64,000 nucleotides of DNA from a bacterium (GCA_025774245.1 JALGWI010000002.1:98648-162647); one strand, 5' to 3'. Counted from the stretch's first letter, positions 21,101-31,618 are shown. A program made the numbers and translations. The notes: generated by a model from the letters alone, not told the origin.

Positions 21101-21623
21101 GCCCGTCGTAGGCCCTCGCCTCCTGGCGATCGAAGTCGTAGACGAGGCGCCCCGAGGTGAGACGGAACGAGCCCTCGTGGTCGACGGCCACGACGTCTCC
21201 GGTGCAGATCGCGACGTTCTCGCGCCGCAGGAGCTCGATCCTGCGCGCCTCGGTCACTCCCGACGTGTCAGCGTAGGAAGCGTTGCCGGTGAGGACGACG
21301 ATGTCGGTGTCGCGGTAGTACGTCAGGGTGTCGCAGACGATCGTCCGCGGCCCGTCGACCCCGTGGACGTCGCCGAAGATCACGGCGTAGCCTTGGGCCT
21401 CCCGGTAGACGCCGCGCTCTCCCATGAGCCGGGCCGCGCCCCGCTCGATCGTCACGTTGCCGTCGAGGAAGACGACCCTGCCTTCCGGGAGTTCGCTGCC
21501 TTCGACCTGGTCTGCGGAGATGACGAACCCGGAGGGATCGTCGAGCGGTTCGACCTGCCCGCGCGCCGTGGCCGCGGGAAGGGCAATGCAGAGGAGGATG
21601 AGCAGTGTGCCGACCGATTTCAC
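18102..21623 (-). CDS. lptD: LPS-assembly protein LptD (OstA N-domain plus large beta-barrel)
   Basis: OstA-like N-terminal repeats, then LPFFVFPIRTTRHSGFLIPRLDIGFSETRGRFIKNFGYFWAPSDYWDLSAWADYYDQ, typical LptD core; Pro/Glu-rich insert between domains. Confidence 0.9.
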   Translation of the reverse strand: MKSVGTLLILLCIALPAATARGQVEPLDDPSGFVISADQVEGSELPEGRVVFLDGNVTIERGAARLMGERGVYREAQGYAVIFGDVHGVDGPRTIVCDTLTYYRDTDIVVLTGNASYADTSGVTEARRIELLRRENVAICTGDVVAVDHEGSFRLTSGRLVYDFDRQEARAYDGPVITTFGEEGEPDATLVADVIELAQGRDSMIAFGDAEIRRDELSTRSRVATIFGDDRMALEGAPVVEQNSDRLTGERILVFASEGRVSRVIATGNAGTSYHVEAKEPEEEPHRGTVSGDTLTMYFQEGEPVLVVVRGRATSEHFVGTAGEMNRVSARQIDVLFEDGAIDRAIFRGAASGYYVFASEAPEEGQPAPAGPPSEEPGAPEPPVESAPAESPPADPFTGEPPPEDTPSEEPTEGAPAEESPAPEPLGPGPPIAGPALAETPLGEPAIADSVALDSVVYTSDQIDYYVGRNRILLTGLATAEYHESVLTADEIVFDPDDQVLSARGSPDLQEGSQRLVGESLGYDLEEQTGAVLGGTTTFEQGIYYGDRVIRQADGTLLVEQGVYTTCSEAEPHYRIKSHQMKIYLDDKAVAKPIILYVGEIPVFALPFFVFPIRTTRHSGFLIPRLDIGFSETRGRFIKNFGYFWAPSDYWDLSAWADYYDQTRWIVHAEARYKLRYRLTGSVETSFADELIDNRRRWDLKIRHKQEIGRNWSVGASGDFRSDATYASDSNQSIQDASNRSLHSQFWTRGRWSSLSIGVTLDRREELDANVIRSELPRINVSASQRPIVAAAPDLTGIAGWLSKTTYSWRAQAVNDRDTVEDETEIHQGIGIGASIRNTSRVLGWLNVTPRVDLLQNLYDRDKLGNEFQSRFTYSAAVSGGTSIYGTFFPRVGALEGLRHIIEPTASFAWTPDFDQYFDEDGSDRFPVFGGFGGTPREREALNLSLVNKLQAKLLREGKISKIDNLLRLSFASSYNFIEEEEPWSDLVSGLEFRPGLPFSFRWATRHDPYGWDLQSSSLTSTFNLRGRPPLMLGEIGTEPPVEYGRSPADEIRREFAMRDASSRLAARPWDASVTFRYSRGANSETASYWTEGSFAFSLTDNWRLNYGIHYDLAEQEVSSQEYTIYRDMHCWEAQFTSRYYEGEWQMYFQINVKELPEIQFERGERFLRRSVR

Positions 21624-21678
21624 GGACTCAGGCCTCGCGTGATGAACGGGAGTTCGTCGAGAGAGGGAAACCCGCCCG

Positions 21679-22632
21679 TCAGGCCGCGTCGAGTTCGTCC
21701 CGGGCGAGCAGGGCGGCTCCGACCATCCCGGCCAGCTCGCCCAGCTCGGCGAACGTCACGCGGGGCAGGTTCGGGCCCCTTCCGCACGCCCGCGCCGCCA
21801 TCTCCTCCCGGGCGGGCGCGAGGAGCGGCTCGCCGACGGCGGCCACACCGCCGCCGACCACGATGACGTCCGGGTCGAGGACCTGGATCAGATTCGCCAG
21901 GCCCGCGCCGAGGACGCGTCCCGTCTCGGCCACGACCTTCCCGGCGACCGCGTCGCCGCGGCCGGCCGCGTCGCCGACGTCCTTCGCCGTCAGCGTCCGC
22001 TCGCGCGCGACGTCGGCGAGCGAGGTCCGGGCGCCTTCCTCGATCGCCTCGTTCGCCCTCGCCACGAGAGACCGCGCGTTGACAAGTCCCTCGAGGCACC
22101 CGCTCCCCCCGCACGCGCACGCCGCCCCGTCGATGTCGATCACCGCGTGTCCGATCTCCCCGGCGAAACCGTGCGCACCGCGGTAGACGCGCCCGTCGAT
22201 CACGATCCCTCCCCCGACACCGGTTCCCAACGTGATCACTACGGCGCTCCTCGCGCCTCGCGCGGCGCCGAGCACGTACTCCGCGTAGGCGGCGGCGTTC
22301 GCGTCGTTGTCGACGAGCGTCCGGAGGCCGAGCGCGGCCGAGAGCATGGCCTTGAGTTCGACGTCGTGCCAGGTGGGAAGATTCGGCGAGCGCAGGACCG
22401 TTCCGCGGTGTCCGTCGACGAGACCGGCGCAACCGGTGCCGCAGCGTGTGGGAGCGGCCTCGGGGTGGGCGCCCGTGAGTTCCCCGGCGAGACGCGCCGC
22501 CAGCGACACCGCCTCGTCGGGCTCGCCGCCCGACCAGCCGCGCATCGACGACGCGACGACCGTGCCGTCCCCGGAGACGAGGCCGGCCTTGACGTTGGTC
22601 CCGCCTATGTCGACACCGAGGAGGAGTTCCAA
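21679..22632 (-). CDS. ROK-family sugar kinase (glucokinase-like)
   Basis: LLLGVDIGGTNVKAGLV, TLGTGVGGGIVIDGRVYRGAHGFAGEIGH, CACGGSGCLE (zinc motif). Confidence 0.93.
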   Translation of the reverse strand: MELLLGVDIGGTNVKAGLVSGDGTVVASSMRGWSGGEPDEAVSLAARLAGELTGAHPEAAPTRCGTGCAGLVDGHRGTVLRSPNLPTWHDVELKAMLSAALGLRTLVDNDANAAAYAEYVLGAARGARSAVVITLGTGVGGGIVIDGRVYRGAHGFAGEIGHAVIDIDGAACACGGSGCLEGLVNARSLVARANEAIEEGARTSLADVARERTLTAKDVGDAAGRGDAVAGKVVAETGRVLGAGLANLIQVLDPDVIVVGGGVAAVGEPLLAPAREEMAARACGRGPNLPRVTFAELGELAGMVGAALLARDELDAA

Positions 22633-22638
22633 AGCGGC

Positions 22639-23757
<1,119 letters not shown>

Positions 23758-23774
23758 CTGAACCTCCCGATCAC

Positions 23775-25091
23775 CTAGGGTCGCAGAAGCTGCCCGACGC
23801 CGAGGCTCGTCATGACGTCCCCGACAGTGTAGTGGGAACCCGTGACCAAGACAAGATCTGCTTCGCCCGCCTCGGACAGCGCGCTCTCGATCGCGGCTCC
23901 GGCGCTCGGGACGACGCGATTCGCGAGTCCGAGGTCGGCCGCGATCGCCGAGAGCTCCTCGGGATCGGCCGCGCGGTCGCTCGCCGGGCGCGTCATGATG
24001 GCGACGTCGGTGTGCTCTGCGAACTCGGCGATGAAGCCGCGCGCGTCCTTGTCCCCCATGATACCGAGGACGACGATCAGCCGTTCGTAGTCGAAGACCT
24101 CGTCGATCGCGGCGACGAGGGCCCTCGCGCCGTCCGGGTTGTGCGCCACGTCGGCGACGACCGTCGGCCTTCGATCGATGATCTGCATGCGTCCGATGCA
24201 GCAGGCCTCCGAGAGCCCGCGTCGGATCGCCGCGTCGTCGATCTCGATCAGCGCGAGGCGCTCGAGTTCGTGCATGCTCACGAGCGCGGTCACCGCGTTC
24301 TCGGCCTGGTGCCGCCCGAGCATCGAGATCGAGAGACGCTCGTAGGCGTCCATGCGATACGCCAGATCGAACGTGCTCCCCGTCGACGTGATGGAGAGGT
24401 TCGACACCTTGGCGTCGGCCGTCACGGGGACGAACCGCGCCTTCTTCGCCGCCGCCGCCCCGCGGATCACCTCGAGCGCGACCCCGTCCGAACCGCACAC
24501 GACGACGCCGTCCTCGCGGATGATGCCGGCCTTCTCGGCCGCGATCTCCGCCACGTCGCTGCCCAGGACCTCCGCGTGGTCGACCGCGACCCTGGTGATG
24601 ACGGAGAGGACCGAGTCGAGCGCGTTCGTCGCGTCGAGCCTGCCGCCGAGGCCGACCTCGGCCACGACGAGCGAGACGCCTTCCTCGGCGAAGTGGAGCG
24701 CGGCAGCCGCGGTCGCGATCTCGAAGAAGGTCGCGTCGATCTCGTCGGCGCCGGGCTTGATCCTCTCGACGAGCTCGACGACGCGGTCGGGCCCGATCGC
24801 TTTCCCGTTCACCGTGACCCGCTCGGTGAAATCGAGAACGTGAGGCGACGTGTAGAGGCCGGTCGCGATGCCGTGCTCGCTGAGCATCGACGCGATCATG
24901 CAGGACGTCGAGCCCTTGCCGTTGGTGCCGCCGACGTGGACGATCCTGAACTTCTGCTGGGGTTCGCCGACGCAGCCCAGGAGCCAGTCGACCCGGTCGA
25001 GCCCCGGCTTCATGACGAACCTGTGCCGGGCGAAGAGCCAGTCGAGACACGACTGGTACGAATCAAAGACCCTGTCTCCGTGCTTGGCCAA
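23775..25091 (-). CDS. folC: Bifunctional folylpolyglutamate/dihydrofolate synthase
   Basis: HVGGTNGKGSTSCMIASML, GLYTSPHVLDFTERV, AEVGLGGRLDATN, DVAHNPDGARALV. Confidence 0.93.
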   Translation of the reverse strand: MAKHGDRVFDSYQSCLDWLFARHRFVMKPGLDRVDWLLGCVGEPQQKFRIVHVGGTNGKGSTSCMIASMLSEHGIATGLYTSPHVLDFTERVTVNGKAIGPDRVVELVERIKPGADEIDATFFEIATAAAALHFAEEGVSLVVAEVGLGGRLDATNALDSVLSVITRVAVDHAEVLGSDVAEIAAEKAGIIREDGVVVCGSDGVALEVIRGAAAAKKARFVPVTADAKVSNLSITSTGSTFDLAYRMDAYERLSISMLGRHQAENAVTALVSMHELERLALIEIDDAAIRRGLSEACCIGRMQIIDRRPTVVADVAHNPDGARALVAAIDEVFDYERLIVVLGIMGDKDARGFIAEFAEHTDVAIMTRPASDRAADPEELSAIAADLGLANRVVPSAGAAIESALSEAGEADLVLVTGSHYTVGDVMTSLGVGQLLRP

Positions 25092-25962
25092 GCGTGTCCT
25101 CCGAGCGGTCGCGGTCGTCGCTGAAGAAATCGAGCACCTTGACGACGGCGCTCTTCAGTTCCTTGCGGTGCACCACCATGTCGATCATCCCGTGCTCCAT
25201 CAGAAACTCCGCGCGCTGGAAGCCCTCGGGAAGTTCCTCCCTGATCGTCTGCTGGATGACCCTCGGACCGGCGAAGCCGATGAGCGCGCCGGGCTCGGCG
25301 ATGATGACGTCGCCCAGGGACGCGAAGCTCGCGGTGACGCCGCCGGTGGTCGGGTGGGCCTGGATGGCGATGTGCAGGAGGCCCGCGTCGTGCAGCCTCG
25401 CCAGCATGGCGCTCGTCTTCGCCATCTGCATGAGGGAGAGGATCCCCTCCTGCATGCGGGCGCCGCCCGTGCTCGACAGCGTGATGAGCGGGACGTGCTC
25501 CTCGATCGCCATCCGGGTCAGCCGGGCGATCTTCTCGCCCATCACGGATCCCATGCTGCCGCCGAGGAAGTTGAAGTCGAGGATCGCCATCATCGCCAGG
25601 CGGCCGCCCAGCCTCGCGCTCCCCGTGAGGACAGCGGAGTTCCTTCCCGTCTTCTTCCTGGCCGCCTCGAGGCGATCCGTGTACTTCTTCGAGTCGACGA
25701 AGCCGAGGGGGTCGATCGACTCGAGGCCGGTGAGCAGTTCGACGAAGCTGCCCTCGTCGGTGAGGATGTCACGGTACTTGTCGGCCGTGATCCTGAAGTG
25801 GGACCCGCACTTGCTGCAGGTCCAGAGGTTCCTCTCGAGCTCCTTGTGGTAAACGATCTCCCCGCAGCCCTCGCACTTCCTCCAGAGGCCGTCGGGCATG
25901 TCGCGCTTCTTCGCGTCCTTGATGCCCGGCTTCCGTCTCTTGAGCCACGATACCTGGTCCAT
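25063..25962 (-). CDS. accD: Acetyl-CoA carboxylase carboxyltransferase beta subunit
   Basis: Zinc ribbon CEGCGEIVYHKELERNLWTCSKCGSHFR; GARMQEGILSLMQMAKTSA, GGVTASFASLGDVIIAEPGALIGFAGPRVI. Confidence 0.95.
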   Translation of the reverse strand: MDQVSWLKRRKPGIKDAKKRDMPDGLWRKCEGCGEIVYHKELERNLWTCSKCGSHFRITADKYRDILTDEGSFVELLTGLESIDPLGFVDSKKYTDRLEAARKKTGRNSAVLTGSARLGGRLAMMAILDFNFLGGSMGSVMGEKIARLTRMAIEEHVPLITLSSTGGARMQEGILSLMQMAKTSAMLARLHDAGLLHIAIQAHPTTGGVTASFASLGDVIIAEPGALIGFAGPRVIQQTIREELPEGFQRAEFLMEHGMIDMVVHRKELKSAVVKVLDFFSDDRDRSEDTLGQARRQGL

Positions 25963-26063
25963 GTGCGATCCCCCCGTGAGAGGGTGTCCGGTGCCTGTGT
26001 CGGGTGTCCGATGTGCCGTTGTCCGTGCGCGGCGCGTCGCGAGCGACTCCGCCGCGTCCCGCA

Positions 26064-26888
26064 TTATAACGCCTGAGCGACCCCGGAGACGAGAGAAAGG
26101 AGCGTCGTTCCGCCCTCGCGCCCGGCCTCGAGGACCTCCTTGTGGGTGGTCACCTCGAAGCGCCCGGGGAGCGGCACGTTGGTGATGAGCGCGACGCCGA
26201 GGACCTCGAGGCCCGCCCGGACGGCCTCCTGGACCTCGGAGACGGTCGACATCCCGACGGCCGAGGCGCCGATCGACCGGGCCAGGACGATCTCGGCCGG
26301 CGTCTCGTAGGTCGGGCCGATCTGGCCCAGGTAGACGCCCTCCCGAAGCGGGATGCGGAGCTCGGCTGCCTTCTCCCGCGCGAGCCCGACCAGCCCGTCC
26401 GAGTAGGCCGCCCCCATGCGGACGGTTCCGCCCGGGAGTCGCCGAGGGCCCGAAACCAGCGAGATCTGGTCGCGTATCAGCATGAGGTCGCCGACGTCGA
26501 ACCCGGGGTCGATTCCCCCCGACGCGTTCGTGACGACGAGCTCCCGGACGCCGAGGAGGGCGGCGAGCCGGACGGCGAACGTGACGTCGGGCGGCGGACG
26601 GCCCTCGTAGTGGTGCACGCGGCCCGAGAAGACGACGGCGCGCTTCCCGCCGACGTCGCCGACCATGACGGCTCCCCGGTGCCCGCTGACGCCCGTGTCC
26701 GTCATGCCGGGGATCTCGGAGTACGGCACGACGAGCGGATCCCCGACGCCGTCCGCAAACGTCGAGAGCCCGGAACCGAGGACGACGGCGATGCGCGGCT
26801 CTCCGACGCCCGCACTGCGGAGCGCCTCAGCGGCCGCGTCGATCTCGTCGGTCCTCCTCTTCCTCGCTCCCGGCCGTCGCGCCTTCAT
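26064..26888 (-). CDS. Purine nucleoside phosphorylase (PNP-I)
   Basis: IAVVLGSGLSTFAD, GRVHHYEG, VVTNASGGIDPGFDVGDLMLIRDQISL, YLGQIGPTYETPAEI, AVGMSTVSE. Confidence 0.93.
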   Translation of the reverse strand: MKARRPGARKRRTDEIDAAAEALRSAGVGEPRIAVVLGSGLSTFADGVGDPLVVPYSEIPGMTDTGVSGHRGAVMVGDVGGKRAVVFSGRVHHYEGRPPPDVTFAVRLAALLGVRELVVTNASGGIDPGFDVGDLMLIRDQISLVSGPRRLPGGTVRMGAAYSDGLVGLAREKAAELRIPLREGVYLGQIGPTYETPAEIVLARSIGASAVGMSTVSEVQEAVRAGLEVLGVALITNVPLPGRFEVTTHKEVLEAGREGGTTLLSLVSGVAQAL

Positions 26889-27355
26889 CCCTGATCCTCC
26901 GCCGACAGCTCCCTCATCATCACGAGCGCGTCCTCGCCCGTGTCGGGATAGTAGCGCTTCTGCATCGCCACTCCACGGAAGGAGAACTTCTCGTAGAGCG
27001 CGATCGCGTTCTCGTTCGAGACCCGCACCTCGAGCGTGGCGTAATCGAGATCCCGCTCCGTCGCGCCGTCGAGCGCGGAGCGCAGGAGCTCCGTCGCCAC
27101 GCCCGTCGACCGTTCGCTCGGAATCACGGCGAGGTTTCCGATGTGCAGCTCGTCGCTCACGATCCACGCGATCAGGTACGCGACGAGCAGATCGCCCTTC
27201 TCAGCGACCCATGCCAGGCAGTCCGGGTTCTTCCCGACCTCCTCGTCGAACGTGGCCCGAGGCCACGGCATCGGGAAGACGACATCCTCGATCTCGCAGA
27301 CGCGGTCGAGGTCGCCCGAGGTCATGTCTCGGATGAGGAGTGTCGGGCTCACCAT
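26885..27355 (-). CDS. rimI: Ribosomal-protein-alanine N-acetyltransferase
   Basis: GNAT: RDMTSGDLDRVCEIEDVVFPMPW, LHIGNLAVIPSERSTGVATELL, LEVRVSNENAIALYEKFSF. Confidence 0.92.
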   Translation of the reverse strand: MVSPTLLIRDMTSGDLDRVCEIEDVVFPMPWPRATFDEEVGKNPDCLAWVAEKGDLLVAYLIAWIVSDELHIGNLAVIPSERSTGVATELLRSALDGATERDLDYATLEVRVSNENAIALYEKFSFRGVAMQKRYYPDTGEDALVMMRELSAEDQG

Positions 27356-27373
27356 CTTCGCTGCCCCCGTGGG

Positions 27374-28042
27374 CTAGAGACCCCTGAGATAGACGGGCTC
27401 GAGCGCATCGAGCGCGCTCCCTTTGAGGCCGGGCGCGGCCTCCGCGATCGCCGCCACCGCGAGGGGGACCGGAGCCGGCACGCCGCCGGGCGGGAAGATC
27501 GCCTTCGCGCCGAGCGCACCCTCGATCACGCGAGCGTACTCCGTCGCTCCGGTGCCGACGAAGAGAATCGGGTCGCCGGCCGCGCTCGTTCCGACCCGAT
27601 CCACCAGCACCTCGGGGGGCAGCGCGGCTTCCGCCAGGAGCTGCCCGTATCCCCCGCTCCCGTGGAAGAGCGCGCCGTAGACCTCGCCCCTGCGGGCGTC
27701 GAGCATCGCACAGACGAGCCCGTCGAACGGCCCTCCGCTCCTGGCGAGAGCCGCGAGCGTCGGAACGGGACAGACCGGGAGCCCCGACGTCAGGGCGAGC
27801 CCCTTCGCCGTCGCGAGGCCGACCCTGAGACCGGTGAACCGCCCGGGTCCGATCGAGACAGCGATCGAGCCGAGCCCCGTAAGCGGCGTGTCGGACCGCT
27901 CGAGCACCGACGAGATCGCCGCCAGGAGCTCGTCCGCGCGGCCGCGTCCCGCCTCGCGGCGCTCCTCGGCGAGGACGCTCCCGTCGCCGACGACGGCAAC
28001 CGTCTCGCTGGGCGTCGAGGTCTCAATCGTGAGGACGCGCAT
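27374..28042 (-). CDS. tsaB: tRNA threonylcarbamoyladenosine biosynthesis protein TsaB
   Basis: MRVLTIETSTPSETVAVV, IAVSIGPGRFTGLRVGLATAKGLA, AMLDARRGEVYGALF. Confidence 0.93.
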   Translation of the reverse strand: MRVLTIETSTPSETVAVVGDGSVLAEERREAGRGRADELLAAISSVLERSDTPLTGLGSIAVSIGPGRFTGLRVGLATAKGLALTSGLPVCPVPTLAALARSGGPFDGLVCAMLDARRGEVYGALFHGSGGYGQLLAEAALPPEVLVDRVGTSAAGDPILFVGTGATEYARVIEGALGAKAIFPPGGVPAPVPLAVAAIAEAAPGLKGSALDALEPVYLRGL

Positions 28043-28553
28043 GCGGATCCCGTTCCTTCCACAGGGCCGCGAGCCGCTCGAGGAGCGAGGTCATGTCCTC
28101 CCCCAGCGCCGTCACGGCCAGCTCGCGCCCGTTCCTTCCTTCGATCGCGATCCGGATCTCGAGCCGCTCAGGCGGCAGGAGCTCCGAGGCGCGGTCGGCC
28201 CACTCGACGAGCGCGACGCCGTCCCCGAAGAAGATCTCGCGATAACCGATCTCGTGAAGCGCGTCGGCGGCGGAGACCCTGTAGAGGTCGACGTGGTAGA
28301 TCGGCGCCCCGGCCCCCTCGTACTCGTTCACGATCACGAACGAGGGGCTCGAGACGTAGCCTTCGTAGCCGAGGCCGGCCGAGACGCCCTGGATCGCGAC
28401 GGTCTTGCCGCTCCCGAGCTCCCCGACGAAGGCGACGAGGCTCCCGGGTCCGAGCAGCGCCCCGAGCGCTCGCCCGAATTCCCTCGTCTCGTCCGCCGAG
28501 GACGTGTGGAAGATCGCGGAGGACGTGTGGAAGCTCTCGGAGCCGGTCTCCAT
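28023..28553 (-). CDS. tsaE: tRNA threonylcarbamoyladenosine biosynthesis ATPase TsaE
   Basis: GSLVAFVGELGSGKTVAIQGVSAGLGYEGYVSSPSFVIVNEYEG...HVDLYRV. Confidence 0.94.
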   Translation of the reverse strand: METGSESFHTSSAIFHTSSADETREFGRALGALLGPGSLVAFVGELGSGKTVAIQGVSAGLGYEGYVSSPSFVIVNEYEGAGAPIYHVDLYRVSAADALHEIGYREIFFGDGVALVEWADRASELLPPERLEIRIAIEGRNGRELAVTALGEDMTSLLERLAALWKERDPHARPHD

Positions 28554-28561
28554 GGTTCTCG

Positions 28562-30127
28562 CTATGTCTTCGGAAGCATGACTGCGCAGGGCAGGATCAT
28601 CTCCTCGAGCGAGATGCCCCCGTGCTGGAAGCTGCCCCGGTACTGGCGCTCGTATCGGTGGAACTCCGTCGGGTAGACGAAGTAGTAGTCCTCCTTGGCG
28701 ATCGCGTACTGCTTGCTCGCACCGTCGCTCGGCAGCCTGTAGTCCGACGGCACCTTGATCAGGAACGTCTCCTTCTCGTTGCAGCCGAGGTTGCTCCCGA
28801 ACTTGTATCGGAGGTTCGTCGAGGTGTCGCGGTTCCCCCGCACGAGGGCGGCCCGCCGGCCGAGCATCGCGCCGTGGTCGGTCGTCAGGACGACGGTCGC
28901 CTTCTGCCGCGCCATCTCGACGATGATGTGGTAGAGCGCCGAGTGGTTGAACCAGGATCGCACGAGCGAGCGGAAGGCCGGCTCGTCCGGCGCGAGCTCC
29001 TGGAGGATCTCCGACTCGGACCTCGAGTGCGAGAGGATGTCGACGAAATTGTACACGAGCGAGACGAACGGATGATTGTGCATCGACGACATTTGCCGGC
29101 GCACGTTGTCCGCCTCGTCCTTCTCGTAGATCTTGACGTACTTGTGCTCGGGCGACAGACGGATGCCGTGCCGCTGGAGCTGCAGATCCATGAGCTTCCG
29201 TTCGTACCGGTTCTTGCTGAACTCGCCCTTGGCCGGGGTCCTCCAGAGATCCGGAACGTGGTCCGTGAGCTCGATAGGATAGAGCCCGCTGAAGAGCGCG
29301 TTCCTCGAGTAGGGCGTCGCCGTCGGGAGGATCGAGTAGTAGTAGTGGTTCGTGATGTTGAAGAACGGCTCGAGGCTCGGCACGAGGCTCATCCAGTGGT
29401 CGAGCCGCATGCAGTCGAGCACGACGAAGTAGACCTTCTCCTTGGCCTTCAGGCGGGGCGCGACGAACTCCTTGAAGATGTCGACCGAGAGCAGCGGGCG
29501 CTCACCGCGGTCGTTCACCCAGTCCCCGTAGACGTCGACGATGTAGCGCCCAAACTCGACGTTCGCCGACTGGCTCAGATCGGAGTGCGTCTGTCTGAGC
29601 CCGGGGTCGCGGAAGCGGTCCAGCTCGAGATCCCAGTTGACCATGCGAGAGTAGACGTGGATCCAGTCCTCCCACCCCATCGGCCCCATGATCCGCGAGC
29701 GGAGCTCGTTGAACTCCTCAGCGTACGACTGCGCCTGCTGGTCGCGGAGGAGCCTCCTGCCGTCGAGGATGCGCTTGATGGCCATGAACACCTGCGTCGG
29801 TTTGACGGGCTTGATGAGGAAGTCGTCGATGCGCCGGCCGAGCGCATCGTTCATGAGCTCCTCCTCCTCGCTCTTCGTCACCATCACGACCGGGAGCCCG
29901 GGATCGAGCTGCTTGATCTCGCCGAGCGTGGTCAGGCCGTCCATCCCGAGCATCATCTCGTCGAGGAGCACGAGATCGTAGCTCTCCTCCCTCAGCCGCT
30001 CGACGGCCTCCTCGCCGCCCGCGGCCGTCCCCACCTCGTACCCCTTCTGCTCGAGGAAGATGATGTGCGGCTTGAGCATGTCGATCTCGTCGTCCACCCA
30101 GAGGATCTTCCGCGTCGTCGCATTCAT
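28562..30127 (-). CDS. porX: PorX-like response regulator with C-terminal PglZ/alkaline-phosphatase-fold domain
   Basis: Receiver domain ILWVDDEIDMLKPH...LLDEMMLGMDG...MVTKSEEE...DFLIKPVKP; PglZ-like VYFVVLDCMRLDHWMSL...VVLTTDHGAMLGR. Confidence 0.88.
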   Translation of the reverse strand: MNATTRKILWVDDEIDMLKPHIIFLEQKGYEVGTAAGGEEAVERLREESYDLVLLDEMMLGMDGLTTLGEIKQLDPGLPVVMVTKSEEEELMNDALGRRIDDFLIKPVKPTQVFMAIKRILDGRRLLRDQQAQSYAEEFNELRSRIMGPMGWEDWIHVYSRMVNWDLELDRFRDPGLRQTHSDLSQSANVEFGRYIVDVYGDWVNDRGERPLLSVDIFKEFVAPRLKAKEKVYFVVLDCMRLDHWMSLVPSLEPFFNITNHYYYSILPTATPYSRNALFSGLYPIELTDHVPDLWRTPAKGEFSKNRYERKLMDLQLQRHGIRLSPEHKYVKIYEKDEADNVRRQMSSMHNHPFVSLVYNFVDILSHSRSESEILQELAPDEPAFRSLVRSWFNHSALYHIIVEMARQKATVVLTTDHGAMLGRRAALVRGNRDTSTNLRYKFGSNLGCNEKETFLIKVPSDYRLPSDGASKQYAIAKEDYYFVYPTEFHRYERQYRGSFQHGGISLEEMILPCAVMLPKT

Positions 30128-30208
30128 CCGAGTCCGCCTCTCTCTGTCGCTTCCATCCTCGCTCGGTCCGGGAGACCCCGGGCCGCACGCTCGCGTCGCC
30201 GATCCGTC

Positions 30209-31486
30209 CTAGCAGGTCGGGAGGGAGACGACGAACGTCGTCCCCTTGCCGGCTTCCGACCATCCGATGTAGAGCCGGCCCTTGTGATACTCCTCGATGA
30301 TCCTCCGCGACAGGGGGAGGCCCAGGCCCCAGCCCTTGCGCTTCGTCGAGTACCCGGGGAGGAAGATCCGCCGCCGTTCGGCCGGCGTCAGCCCCTTGCC
30401 GTTGTCGGTGAAGAGGATCTTCACGGCCGCGTCCTTCCTGGAGTACTCCGTCGCGATCTCGATCACGCCGCCTTCGCCGCCGAGCGCCTCGGCGGAGTTC
30501 TTCACGAGGTTCTCGATGACCCACTCCATGAGCTCGCGGTTGATCTCGACGGGCGGGATCTCGCCGTACGACTCCTTGACGTCGACGTCCTTGCCGAGCG
30601 CGGCGAGCCGACGCCTCAGGTAGTCGACGGCGTCGCGCAGCACGACGACCACGTCCTGGCGCTTCGTCTTCGGGACCGAACCGATCTGGTTGAACCGGAG
30701 CGAGATCTTCTCGAGCCGTGCGAGATCGCGCTGCATCTCGTCGGACATGCGCGCCATCTCCGCGACGTCGCATCCCGTCGCGGCGGACTCCTTGATCAGC
30801 TCGGCCCAGCCCATGAGGGACGAGATCGGCGTGCCCAGCTGGTGGGCCGTCTCCTTCGCCATGCCGACCCAGATCGACCGGAGCTCCGCCAGCTTGGCGT
30901 TCCGGAAGCCGAGGAAGCCGAGCGACACGAGCACCCCGAACGCCAGGAGCTCGAGGACCGGCATGTACCGCATCTCGCGGATCATGCTCGACTCGCCGTA
31001 GTGGATGTAGCCCACGACCGCGTCGCCCCCCGGGTGGGTCATGGGGATCGGCGCGTGCTGCCGATCGAGCTCCCGCGTGAACCGGATCACCTCGTCGAGA
31101 GACGAGCCGGTGGCCCCGAACGGGTCGGCGTCCATGTACTCCTGGTGCGTGACGTCGTAGGGATCGAGCTCGATGGGAAGCCCTTTCCACGTGATCGGGA
31201 TGCCCCGCACGTCGGTGATGACGATCGGGAAGTTGATCCGCTCGATGAGCTCGGTGAAGACCTCACGGAGCTCCACGTTCTCCCTGGCCGCGTACGTGGC
31301 GGTGGCGCAGAGGCCGGCGATCGACCGGGAGAGCGTCGCCGCCTGGACCTCGAGCCTGTGAATCAGGCTGTTGGTATACAAGAGGATGGCGATCGCGAGG
31401 ACGCAGATCGCCACGAAGACGTAGGCCCTCGACCTCACGACCCCGAGCTGCTCACCGCTGGCCAGTCCTCTTCCTCGAGACCGCAT
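30209..31486 (-). CDS. Membrane sensor histidine kinase adjacent to PorX (PorY-like)
   Basis: TM helix AYVFVAICVLAIAILLY; H-box AKETAHQLGTPISSLMGWAE; N-box ENLVKNSAEAL; G-boxes FTDNGKGLT, GWGLGLPLSRRIIEEYHKGRLYIGWSEAGKGTTF. Confidence 0.9.
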   Translation of the reverse strand: MRSRGRGLASGEQLGVVRSRAYVFVAICVLAIAILLYTNSLIHRLEVQAATLSRSIAGLCATATYAARENVELREVFTELIERINFPIVITDVRGIPITWKGLPIELDPYDVTHQEYMDADPFGATGSSLDEVIRFTRELDRQHAPIPMTHPGGDAVVGYIHYGESSMIREMRYMPVLELLAFGVLVSLGFLGFRNAKLAELRSIWVGMAKETAHQLGTPISSLMGWAELIKESAATGCDVAEMARMSDEMQRDLARLEKISLRFNQIGSVPKTKRQDVVVVLRDAVDYLRRRLAALGKDVDVKESYGEIPPVEINRELMEWVIENLVKNSAEALGGEGGVIEIATEYSRKDAAVKILFTDNGKGLTPAERRRIFLPGYSTKRKGWGLGLPLSRRIIEEYHKGRLYIGWSEAGKGTTFVVSLPTC

Positions 31487-31596
31487 GGGCGATTCCCCCG
31501 TAAGACACGATACAGCCGTTCATTGGACAGTCTAGCGACCCTTGCGGGCCAAGTCAAGGTCACCCGCGGAGCGACAGCGGTCCGAACGAGAAGAGG

Positions 31597-31618
31597 CCGG
31601 ACGTCCCGGCCTCTCAGG
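31597..31618 (-). terminator. Probable hairpin terminator after serS
   Basis: Minus strand GAGGCCGGGACGTCCGGCCTC followed by TTCTCGTT; U-tract imperfect. Confidence 0.5.
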
